Shown: positions 1 through 6,806 of the stretch, piece by piece
Layout of the letters: each line of letters opens with the position of its first letter
Position numbering within the stretch: the first letter of the stretch is position 1
DNA from: Clostridia bacterium
GTDB taxonomy: Bacteria > Bacillota > Clostridia > Oscillospirales > CAG-272
DNA: 48,576 nucleotides
Direction: 5' to 3'
NCBI GenBank assembly: GCA_017411605.1
Contig: JAFQPR010000038.1
Span: forward strand, 1-48,576
The notes under the pieces: model-generated
Database searches by the model: none
What the model was told of the DNA's origin: nothing
The model's input: only the letters and a program-made list of their open reading frames with translations
Made by a program: the position numbers and the translations under genes

Positions 1-158
1 ATTCAACTCAAAACAAAACTGACACCACTTGAAAAGCGATGCCAGTTCGTCTCTTAAAATTTAATATTTTCTACCAAGAGTCTCTTTTTTTGTGCTGTCT
101 GTACATTTTGGAGCAGTTCACGGTTTAACCGAAATGTCCTCTCTTTTTCTGTTGGTTT

Positions 159-331
159 AATGAAATCGTTGCACGACAACGATGAAATCTTCACTTCATT
201 CAGATGAAATCCAAGGCGTCGCCTTGGATGAAATCAAATCCGTATGTCATATAACACTGCGAAGCAGGATTTCATCGCGAAAGCGATTTCATCCACCATA
301 GGTGGATTTCACCCGTCGAAGACGGATTTGA
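159..331. repeat. Mini-hairpin array with GATGAAATC separators
   Basis: Intergenic DNA with no credible gene (1-403). From about 159 to 331 it consists of short unrelated perfect palindromes: CGTTGCACGACAACG, CCAAGGCGTCGCCTTGG, CTGCGAAGCAG, CGCGAAAGCG, TCCACCATAGGTGGA and CCGTCGAAGACGG. They are separated by copies of GATGAAATC (near 159, 181, 203 and 227) or, in the second half, its inverse GATTTCATC or a slight variant (near 268, 285 and 305). Each palindrome has a 1-5 nt loop. The function is unknown. The architecture matches arrays at 23545 and 1800 that use different separators. Confidence 0.75.
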
Positions 332-403
332 CTGCGTGTTCTCCGTTAAGGATAACACGCTAATGCTACCTTCTTTTATTATAGAGTTTAATCTGAGGAT
401 AAA

Positions 404-706
404 TTACTTAGCCGCGGGTATCAATCCCTTAAGCTTATCCAACAAATCAATGAGCATCTGAGAATTGTTAAGAGCAAGATACATTACAGCACCAACAGCT
501 GCAAGTGCAATCAAAAGTACCCAACATCCAAGTCTTGCATAACTGCGGCGAGAGATATTCTTATCGCTTACAGCACCCCAGATAAGGCAGATCCAGCCAA
601 GTACGGGAATAGCATAAAGAATATTGTGCCAGAAGTATCCCCAAGCTCCCATAGGACGGTATTTTTTAGGTAATCTGCGAATTTCAGCTTTTTCAAACTG
701 TGTCAT
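404..706 (-). CDS. Small two-helix membrane protein, unknown function
   Basis: A 100-residue protein with a charged N-terminus (about residues 1-20), a hydrophobic stretch around 24-46 rich in W, I and L, and a second hydrophobic helix around 58-80. It resembles small inner-membrane proteins of no assigned role. A strong GGGAGG ribosome site lies 8 nt before the ATG. The gene begins 25 bp after the rsmA stop on the same strand, so the two are probably cotranscribed. No family was recognised with confidence. Confidence 0.75.
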   Translation of the reverse strand: MTQFEKAEIRRLPKKYRPMGAWGYFWHNILYAIPVLGWICLIWGAVSDKNISRRSYARLGCWVLLIALAAVGAVMYLALNNSQMLIDLLDKLKGLIPAAK

Positions 707-731
707 AATAATTCCTCCCTGAATTATATTT

Positions 732-1598
732 TTATATATTATTTTTATTTTTTTCTAAATAGTCGGAAAGCTTAACAAAATCCTCGGTAGAGAGGCGCTC
801 TCCTCTGACATCTGCTTGATGCCCAATAGATAGAATTGCTGAGGTTATAAGCTCCTTATCAAATCCCAGCTTGGCAGAAAGCGCATTCTGCAAGGTTTTC
901 CGTCTCATTTCAAATGCCGCTTTAATAGTGTTTCTGAAAAGCTTCTCATCACGCGGTTTATATAAAGGTTTTTTGTATAAGTCAATACGAACAACTGCAC
1001 TGTCTACCTTCGGCGCAGGTAAAAAGCATCCTGCAGAAACCTTAAACAACTTTTTTGCCGTACCGTAAAAACCGAGGATAGCAGTAATCGCACCGTAATC
1101 AGAGCTTCCCGCTTTTGCCACAAGTCTTGAAGCAACCTCGTTTTGCACCATAACGGTAATAGAAGAAAAACTTACTCCTGATTCCAATAGATACATAAGA
1201 ATTGGCGTAGTTATGTAATACGGAAGATTTGCGCAAACAGATACGGGCATCCCGTCACTGTATTTCCCCACAAGCTCGTGAAGATCTATCTTCATAACGT
1301 CCTCGTTTATTACCGTGACGTTATCAAACTCCGCAAGAGTCTTATCCAGCACAGGTATCAGACCGCGATCTATCTCTATTGCAACAACCTTGCGATATCT
1401 CGATGCAAGCTCTGCCGTTAAACATCCTATACCCGGACCGATCTCAATAATCAAGCTCTCCGGATCGTCGGTACACATATCCGCAATATCTTCGGGAATC
1501 ATTCTATTAGTAAGAAAATTTTGCCCATATTCTTTTCTGAACGTAATTCCCGCATCCGCCATCAAGGACTTAATAACGGAAATATTGCATAAATCCAT
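732..1598 (-). CDS. rsmA: 16S rRNA (adenine1518-N6/adenine1519-N6)-dimethyltransferase
   Basis: RsmA/KsgA transfers four methyl groups from S-adenosylmethionine to two adjacent adenines in the 3' hairpin of 16S rRNA late in 30S assembly. At 288 residues the protein has family length. It shows the opening motif YGQNFLTN, the SAM-binding loop IEIGPGIGCLT (about residues 51-61) and the catalytic motif NLPYYITTPI (about 124-133). A TTTGGAG ribosome site precedes the ATG. It is transcribed away from tRNA-Thr and followed closely by the small membrane-protein gene. Confidence 0.97.
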   Translation of the reverse strand: MDLCNISVIKSLMADAGITFRKEYGQNFLTNRMIPEDIADMCTDDPESLIIEIGPGIGCLTAELASRYRKVVAIEIDRGLIPVLDKTLAEFDNVTVINEDVMKIDLHELVGKYSDGMPVSVCANLPYYITTPILMYLLESGVSFSSITVMVQNEVASRLVAKAGSSDYGAITAILGFYGTAKKLFKVSAGCFLPAPKVDSAVVRIDLYKKPLYKPRDEKLFRNTIKAAFEMRRKTLQNALSAKLGFDKELITSAILSIGHQADVRGERLSTEDFVKLSDYLEKNKNNI

Positions 1599-1627
1599 AA
1601 ATACTCCAAAAAAAATTCAATTTGCTA

Positions 1628-1656
1628 TTGACAAACTTATAAAAAAATGATAGAAT
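1628..1656 (+). promoter_or_regulatory. Promoter of tRNA-Thr
   Basis: TTGACA at 1628-1633, a 17 bp spacer and TAGAAT at 1651-1656, ending 9 bp before the mature tRNA start. Confidence 0.85.
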
Positions 1657-1665
1657 ATGTGGTGT

Positions 1666-1741
1666 GCTGGTGTGGCTCAGTTGGTAGAGCAGTTGATTCG
1701 TAATCAACAGGTCACCGGTTCAAGTCCGGTCACCAGCTCCA
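1666..1741 (+). tRNA. tRNA-Thr (anticodon CGT)
   Basis: A complete 76-nt cloverleaf. The acceptor arms GCTGGTG and CACCAGC pair perfectly. The D-arm has GGCTCAGTTGGTAGAGC, and the anticodon arm GTTGA-TTCGTAA-TCAAC gives anticodon CGT, which reads ACG. The T-arm contains GGTTCAAGTCC. The 3' CCA is encoded at 1739-1741. A terminator follows at once, and partial degenerate copies of its 3' half occur downstream. Confidence 0.97.
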
Positions 1742-1744
1742 GTT

Positions 1745-1778
1745 AAAGAGAGGAAGTAATTTCTCTCTTTTTTCTTTT
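1745..1778 (+). terminator. Intrinsic terminator of tRNA-Thr
   Basis: AAAGAGAG and CTCTCTTT pair around a short loop, followed by a T-run. The same terminator sequence is repeated downstream near 1925 and 2234. Confidence 0.85.
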
Positions 1779-2023
1779 GTAAAATTCCGGTTGACCCGGG
1801 ATTACTAATCAATGTGTCGCTTCACGACACGATTCGTAATTTGCCTGTCAAGCAGGCAATGTTGCAACAGGTCATTTGCAAGTTAAGAGCGCTTTTTTTA
1901 AATATCCGGTCACCAGCTCCGGTTAAAGAGAGGAAGTAATTTCTCTCTTTTTTTCTTTTGTAAAAATTCCGAATGTCCCGGGATTACTAATCAATGTGTC
2001 GCTTCACGACACGTAAGATCTTT

Positions 2024-2132
2024 TGAATTTATTTGAGAATCGTGGTTATTCTTTTCGAAGACGTACTTTGTACGTCGAGGGAAAGAAAACTACGATAGAA
2101 AAACTTCTGTTTTTCGCTCTCAACTAAATTCA
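2024..2132. mobile_element. Palindromic MITE-like element
   Basis: About 109 bp bounded by imperfect terminal inverted repeats: TGAATTTATTTGAG at 2024-2037 and CTCAACTAAATTCA at 2119-2132. Inside is a long imperfect dyad centred on ACGTACTTTGTACGT (2061-2075). It contains no open frame and sits between repeat copies 2 and 3. A palindrome with related core sequence (TACGTCGAGGGA) closes the window at 48476-48563. Mobility is inferred from the structure only. Confidence 0.5.
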
Positions 2133-2530
2133 TTGAGCTGATTCGTAATTTGACTGTCATGCAGGTCTATGTGCAACAGGTCATTTGCAAGTTAAGAGCG
2201 CTTTGTTTAAATATCCGGTCACCGGCTCCGGTTAAAGAGAGGAAGTAATTTCTCTCTTTTTCTTTTGTAAAAATTCCAAATGCCCCGGGATTACTAATCA
2301 ATGTGTCGCTTCTCGACACGTAAGAGATATTATTGTAAATTTATTTTTACAAAAACTTTCTCGTATAAATTATACAATATATAATTAGAAAAATCAAGGG
2401 AGATATAAATAATTTTTTAAAAAAATTATAAAAAAACGCTATCTATCCTTCAGTTGAAGTTATTAAGCATAAGTTTTTTACAATATTCATTGGTTTTGTA
2501 TACCGATATGTATATTTTTATTTGCATAAA

Positions 2531-2585
2531 TCGAAAGAGCAGGAGTAACGAGAAAGCTATCTCGTAATACTCCTACTCTTTTTTA
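2531..2585. terminator. Strong hairpin downstream of the P-ATPase gene
   Basis: AGAGCAGGAGTA and TACTCCTACTCT pair, with an inner ACGAG/CTCGT stem, followed by TTTTTT on the plus strand. It lies just past the ATPase stop codon read on the minus strand and probably ends that transcript, although the T-run is better on the plus side. The rest of 2326-2639 is AT-rich DNA in which nothing else was recognised. Confidence 0.6.
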
Positions 2586-2639
2586 GTTTTCTTTTATTAA
2601 TTTATATTTGATTTATTGTTTCTTTATTTCATATTTCGC

Positions 2640-5216
2640 TTATTTCAGCTTTTTAACTACTCGCCTTATCATATCAAACGGAATAACCGTTGATGCAAGC
2701 AGTATTACGTTTAGCAGCTCGCGGAACGTTAATGGAGCGCTTCGGAATACTTCACCGCCAAAATAAATCATCAGTATCTGAATTACGGAAATCGTACTCA
2801 TAATTAACAAAAAAGGCTTATTTTTTGATATATTTGAAAAAAGGGACATTCTCTCCGATCTGGAATTAAAGCAATTAAAAAGTCCCGAAAATACAAACAA
2901 TGCGTAAAATCCAGTTAAAAAATATATGTCGCCCGTTTCTTTTCTAAAGAGGGACGAGAAAAAGCCAACGTGTAAAAATACAAAGCACAACGCCAAAGTA
3001 TATCCACCCGTTATAAGTATCTGCCCAAGCATCTCGCGGGAAAGAATCTTTTCGTTCCTCGGATTTGGTTTTTCCATCATATAATAATCAAGCGGTGCTT
3101 CACCCGCAAACGCAAGTCCGCCGAGAGTGTCCATTATGATATTTATCCAAAGCATTTGTATGATCGTTATTGGATTTTCAATACCTATAAACTGACCTAT
3201 GAGTGATATACCGCAAGCGGCAAGGTTCATCATAAGCTGAAAAACGATAAACTTTCTTATAGATTTGAATATCGTTCTGCCGTAAAGAACAGTTTTCGTG
3301 ATAGCTTTAAAGCTATTATCCAGAATTATAATATCTCCGGCGCCCTTAGCTATATCTGTTCCGCTGCCCATAGCAAATCCAACGTCAGCAAGCTTGAGCG
3401 ACGGTGCATCGTTAATTCCGTCACCCGTCATTCCCACAACCGCCCCGAGCTCCTGAGATAGTCTTACGAGTCTGCTTTTATCTCTTGGAAGCGCTCTTGC
3501 AACAACTGAAAGCCGCGGAAGCTTTTCCATAAGCTCCACATCCGAGAGCTTCTCCATTTCATCGTGGGTTATCACACTTTCGCCTCTGTCCGTTCGCAGA
3601 ATGCCGCATTCTTTTGCGATGGCAACCGCAGTTTCCCTGCTATCACCTGTTATCATAACAACTTGAACCCCCGCATTCCGTATCGTTAAAACCGCGTCTT
3701 TAACTCCGGGACGAAGCTTATCCTTTAATACCGCAAATGCAATGAAGGTACGTGTGTTTCCCTCTTCTTCCACAACTGCTATAACTCTTCCACCGACAGA
3801 TGCAGCGTCACGGTATTTTTTATATATATTTTCTGCATCAAAGGCTTTTTTTACTCCTCTTTCGCACAATGAATACAAGCACCCTCGCAAAACAATCTCC
3901 GGAGCACCTCTTATAATTTTAATGCCGCTACTGAGTGTAACCGAGGAATACTTTCTGTCACTTGAAAACGGTGTTCTATCCAAAATTGCAGGAACCTTTT
4001 CCTTTTCATTCTTAAAAAACTCAAAAAATGCTTTATCGGTACTGTTCCCCAATGAGCTTCCTTTAATCTCTGAGCTGCCCTCTTTTGCGCTTATAAACAG
4101 ATAGCTGTATACTTCTTTATTTTTCTTAAGCTGACTTATGTTTTTATAAGTGCCGTCGCAGGTAATTATTCGTTCAAGCGTAGTTTTCCCCGTCGTTAAG
4201 GTTCCCGTTTTGTCTGTGAAAAGCATATTCATTGAGCCTGCGGTTTCTATACCGACAAGCTTCTTCACCATTACGTTATCCTCAAGCATACGCTTCATAT
4301 TAGCGGATAGAACTACAGTTATCATCATTGGCAATCCTTCGGGAACGGCAACGACTATTACGGTTATCATAAGTGTCAGCGCGTGTGTTAGCGTAGTAAC
4401 GGTAAAGCTTATATCCTTAAATGAAGCAAGTATTGCGGTGCGGTCATATCCGTTTTCTACAACGAAAGCATAAAAAAGATACGTAAATCCAACCGTTGCA
4501 GCCATAAAGTAACCTAAACGGCTAATCTGCTTTGCGAGATGGGATAACTTATGCTTCAGGGGGCTTTCTCTCGTTTCGGTCTGAACGTCCTTGGCGACCA
4601 TTCCGTAAAACGTTTCCTTGCCGACTCGGGTCACCCTTATCATCCCCTCGCCTTCTGTTACAACGGAACCCCTGAAAACATCTGTTTCCGATGAAAAATC
4701 GCCTTTTATTGTTTTACCGCCAGGAAACTTTGCAGCTTCTCTGCTCTCGCCGTTAAGCGCTGATTGATCTGCAGATAATCTACCGTAAATAATCTCGCCG
4801 TCAGCGGGTATTATTTCTCCCTGAGAAACGTAGATGATATCACCCACAACTATATCTGAAATATTTATATCGCAAAGCTCGCCGCTACGTATGACTTTTG
4901 CTCTCAGATTACTGTTTTCCGCTTCCATTTTTAAAAATGCTTTTTCACTTCCGTATTCCGACACCGTAGACACTGTGGTGGCTATTAAAACGGCAACGAT
5001 TATTCCTCCAACCTCCCACCAATTGCAAGCGCCAAAGGTAAAAATAACCTCTATCAATACAGCTATCAGTAAAACTCTTATAATCGGGTCAGATAAGTTT
5101 TCGAAAAATTTACCGATAAACCCCTTTGTTTTTTCTTTTACGAGCGAATTATCGCCGTTCTTTTCGCGCGAAAGCGATACTTCCTGCTCCGTCAACCCTT
5201 TTATTCCGTTAAACAT
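2640..5216 (-). CDS. Calcium-type P-type (P2) cation-transporting ATPase
   Basis: An integral membrane pump that couples ATP hydrolysis, through a phospho-aspartate intermediate, to cation export. The motif order is complete: actuator loop LNGES, the transmembrane-4 motif VVAVPEGLP typical of Ca2+ P2 ATPases, the phosphorylation site DKTGTLTTGKT, the nucleotide-domain KLRPGVK and VMITGDSRETA, and the hinge VGMTGDGINDAPSL. Ten transmembrane helices are expected, including a block of about six at the C-terminus. The longest frame begins at a GTG at 5258, but GGAGG at 5222-5226 fits the ATG pair at 5214-5219; 5216 is chosen (MFNGIKGLTEQEV). Calcium is inferred from family motifs. Confidence 0.93.
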   Translation of the reverse strand: MFNGIKGLTEQEVSLSREKNGDNSLVKEKTKGFIGKFFENLSDPIIRVLLIAVLIEVIFTFGACNWWEVGGIIVAVLIATTVSTVSEYGSEKAFLKMEAENSNLRAKVIRSGELCDINISDIVVGDIIYVSQGEIIPADGEIIYGRLSADQSALNGESREAAKFPGGKTIKGDFSSETDVFRGSVVTEGEGMIRVTRVGKETFYGMVAKDVQTETRESPLKHKLSHLAKQISRLGYFMAATVGFTYLFYAFVVENGYDRTAILASFKDISFTVTTLTHALTLMITVIVVAVPEGLPMMITVVLSANMKRMLEDNVMVKKLVGIETAGSMNMLFTDKTGTLTTGKTTLERIITCDGTYKNISQLKKNKEVYSYLFISAKEGSSEIKGSSLGNSTDKAFFEFFKNEKEKVPAILDRTPFSSDRKYSSVTLSSGIKIIRGAPEIVLRGCLYSLCERGVKKAFDAENIYKKYRDAASVGGRVIAVVEEEGNTRTFIAFAVLKDKLRPGVKDAVLTIRNAGVQVVMITGDSRETAVAIAKECGILRTDRGESVITHDEMEKLSDVELMEKLPRLSVVARALPRDKSRLVRLSQELGAVVGMTGDGINDAPSLKLADVGFAMGSGTDIAKGAGDIIILDNSFKAITKTVLYGRTIFKSIRKFIVFQLMMNLAACGISLIGQFIGIENPITIIQMLWINIIMDTLGGLAFAGEAPLDYYMMEKPNPRNEKILSREMLGQILITGGYTLALCFVFLHVGFFSSLFRKETGDIYFLTGFYALFVFSGLFNCFNSRSERMSLFSNISKNKPFLLIMSTISVIQILMIYFGGEVFRSAPLTFRELLNVILLASTVIPFDMIRRVVKKLK

Positions 5217-5277
5217 CATTTCCTCCAAAGGCATTTTTTTAATTATATGCGAAAGCACGGGTTAAAATGAGGTCGGA

Positions 5278-5313
5278 TAAAAATAATATGCCCCCGCAAA
5301 TGCAGAGGCATAT
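5278..5313 (-). terminator. Intrinsic terminator downstream of the 271-residue unknown gene
   Basis: On the minus strand ATATGCCTC pairs with GGGGCATAT and is followed by TATTTTTAT. It separates the upstream gene from the P-ATPase gene. Confidence 0.75.
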
Positions 5314-5325
5314 CGTTTATGTAAT

Positions 5326-6141
5326 TTAAGTGCCAACTTCAAGCTTATCTCTTTTTTTATCAAGCTCTTTTTCGAGTTCTTTGTTTTCAACAAGGGTCAG
5401 CTTCTGACCTTTTTCTGTTATTTCAATCTTATAGTACTTGAATTTTCCCACTCTCAACTCTTCCATAAGCTCAAGCTCAATAAAAATCTCACCGTTATGA
5501 GTTATTTTTGCCCACTGCTTATAATTGAAGCTAACCTTATCTTTGTTTGTTAATACTAAAGTTTTTTCTTTCAGATTATCCTTTTCGCTAACGTTGATTT
5601 CGGATGAACTTGAAAACAGAACTTTTATTTTAAAGAGGTCCCGTAATTTCAAAACACTTTCCCTGAAAAAGCTAGTACCTAACGTTTCTTCAAGCTTGAG
5701 AATTTCTCTTTTTACTTCATAAATAAAGCGCTGACCTTCGTCAAGTCCGAGTTTTTCTATGATTTCGTCCTCCATTGACGAATATTCCGCTATAGCGATG
5801 ACCGAATCTATGTTATTCATCATATCATCTTCCCATCCGAACTCGCCAAAGCTCTGCTTCTTTAACCATATTTTCAAAAATTCATCAAGCATGCGGGATA
5901 GCTTTGAGTTTGTTGCAAAAAGCATTTTTGCTTCCGCTTTAAGCTTTCCTGACTCTTTATCAATAAGATGCTCCGCATCCGAGCATATCGAATCGATTGA
6001 CCGAAGCTCTGCATTTATCGCCTTCCGCAGGCTCTTATATTTGGCGCACGTATCCTCATATTTTTCGCTAAAATCAACTGTCATGAGGCATTTTTTTAAA
6101 AGATTATAATATTTTTTTCTGAATTTTTCATCCAAAGGCAT
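5326..6141 (-). CDS. Protein of unknown function, charged and largely helical
   Basis: No family was recognised. The protein has 271 residues and begins MPLDEKFRKKYYNLLKK. Residues 1-170 are mostly amphipathic helix rich in K and E. The region around 185-245 is mixed and the C-terminus is highly charged (KELEKELDKKRDKLEVGT). There is no signal peptide or membrane segment, so it is probably cytoplasmic. The open frame continues upstream to 6357, but that part reads through the candidate 6S RNA and its terminator; GGAG 6 nt before the ATG at 6141 decides the start. Transcription must pass the terminator at 6151-6201 or begin beside it. Confidence 0.8.
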   Translation of the reverse strand: MPLDEKFRKKYYNLLKKCLMTVDFSEKYEDTCAKYKSLRKAINAELRSIDSICSDAEHLIDKESGKLKAEAKMLFATNSKLSRMLDEFLKIWLKKQSFGEFGWEDDMMNNIDSVIAIAEYSSMEDEIIEKLGLDEGQRFIYEVKREILKLEETLGTSFFRESVLKLRDLFKIKVLFSSSSEINVSEKDNLKEKTLVLTNKDKVSFNYKQWAKITHNGEIFIELELMEELRVGKFKYYKIEITEKGQKLTLVENKELEKELDKKRDKLEVGT

Positions 6142-6150
6142 ATTTATCTC

Positions 6151-6201
6151 CAAAAAACGCAACAAATAACGACTACTTCGGGTAATCAATATTTGTTGCG
6201 C
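6151..6201 (-). terminator. Strong intrinsic terminator after the candidate 6S RNA
   Basis: On the minus strand CGCAACAAATATTGATTAC pairs with GTAGTCGTTATTTGTTGCG across a CCGAA loop, followed by TTTTTT. The stem is close to 19 bp. Confidence 0.9.
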
Positions 6202-6204
6202 TTC

Positions 6205-6425
6205 AGTTTTACTAAGTAAACCCGCATAGGCCGTGTACAGCAAAAGTTTAACCCTGTTCGTACAGGTGGGTGCTCTCTCGGTTACTTTGCGCTTCCAACG
6301 TCCGTGAAAAAGAGGTTTTAAAAACAGTCTTTTTACGGGAGGCCTGCATCCCGACAACCGAAGTCCAAGCTCCCCGGCAATGTGTGTAGGTCCAAATATG
6401 CCATATCACGCACCCCGCAGGAAAT
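6205..6425 (-). ncRNA. ssrS: Candidate 6S RNA
   Basis: Non-coding DNA between a promoter and a strong terminator. The predicted transcript of about 220 nt is closed by a long-range helix: CGTGATATGGC near the 5' end pairs with GCTGTACACG near the 3' end (10 bp, one bulged A), extended by CCTGC with GCGGG. The interior is large and weakly paired, with a block containing GAGCACCCACCTGT and ACAGGGTTAAACTTT. Length, closing stem and open centre fit Clostridial 6S RNA, which binds the housekeeping RNA polymerase. The identification rests on structure and remembered motifs, without a covariance search. Confidence 0.6.
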
Positions 6426-6430
6426 ATTTG

Positions 6431-6457
6431 ATTTTAATTATTCTTCGTCGTAGTCAA
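6431..6457 (-). promoter_or_regulatory. Promoter of the candidate 6S RNA
   Basis: TTGACT (6452-6457) lies inside the end of the DUF1292 gene, with a 15 bp spacer and TAAAAT (6431-6436). It predicts a start near 6424, matching the 5' edge of the closing helix. The spacer is short. Confidence 0.5.
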
Positions 6458-6737
6458 CTTCGCTGAAAAGAAGATCGTTGAAATAATCCTCGACCTTATC
6501 GAATACGTCATCGTCTTCGATAGTTTCAAGGATAATATCCTCTCCGTCCTCGCGGTATTCAAGAATTACGTACTCGTCGCTCTCCTCGTTAGCGGGAACA
6601 AGAGCGAAATAGTTCTTCTCATCAACCGTACCCTGCGCGATTACCTCAAAATCCTTCTCCTCATTAGTTTCCTCGTCGGTAAGAGTGATGATCCAAGGCT
6701 CGTTGTCTTCTACGTTTATATTTTTATTATCTTCCAT
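6438..6737 (-). CDS. DUF1292 family acidic protein (YrzB-like)
   Basis: A 99-residue, strongly acidic cytoplasmic protein. The DUF1292 pattern is clear: WIITLTDEETNEEKDFEVIAQ, then YFALVPANEESDEYVILEYREDGEDIILETIEDDDVFDKVEDYFNDLL split over residues 42-91. The family is widespread in Firmicutes, often near cell-division or RNA-metabolism genes, and has no established biochemical role. A perfect consensus promoter lies upstream, and the candidate 6S RNA begins directly after the stop. Confidence 0.9.
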   Translation of the reverse strand: MEDNKNINVEDNEPWIITLTDEETNEEKDFEVIAQGTVDEKNYFALVPANEESDEYVILEYREDGEDIILETIEDDDVFDKVEDYFNDLLFSEVDYDEE

Positions 6738-6769
6738 TGTTATTCTCCGTTCTATGTATTTCTAAATTA

Positions 6770-6798
6770 ATTATAACCGAGAGCGCGCTCTTTGTCAA
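6770..6798 (-). promoter_or_regulatory. Consensus promoter of the DUF1292 gene with a palindrome in the spacer
   Basis: TTGACA (6793-6798), a 17 bp spacer and TATAAT (6770-6775), all on the minus strand. The spacer contains the perfect 12 bp palindrome AGAGCGCGCTCT (6780-6791), which could be an operator. Confidence 0.85.
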
Positions 6799-6806
6799 GA
6801 GGAAAA

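Larger units (their letters stand above)
1725..2325 (+). repeat. Tandem degenerate repeats derived from tRNA-Thr and its terminator
   Basis: Three direct copies of a block of about 110 bp begin at 1725 (the true tRNA 3' end), 1905 and 2214. Each runs TCCGGTCACC(A/G)GCTCC, the terminator hairpin, CTTTTGTAAAA, CCCGGGATTACTAATCAA and the palindrome GTGTCGCTTCACGACAC. Copies 2 and 3 are preceded by GATTCGTAAT and CAACAGGTCA, which match the tRNA anticodon arm, but carry an inserted palindrome and about 30 nt replacing the T-arm. They cannot fold as tRNAs and look like decayed tRNA-derived duplications, possibly scars of integration at the tRNA 3' end. Confidence 0.85.

Noticed and set aside
159-331. 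CRISPR array
   Set aside because: The repeat is only 9 bp and inverts within the array, the spacers are 10-20 bp self-complementary palindromes, and no cas genes are present.
1831-2230. Two further tRNA genes downstream of tRNA-Thr
   Set aside because: Only the anticodon-arm fragment and the 3' end match. The acceptor 5' strand, the D-arm and the T-arm are missing or replaced.
6142-6357. N-terminal extension of the unknown gene at 5326
   Set aside because: The extension translates the candidate 6S RNA and its terminator. A proper ribosome site supports the ATG at 6141.
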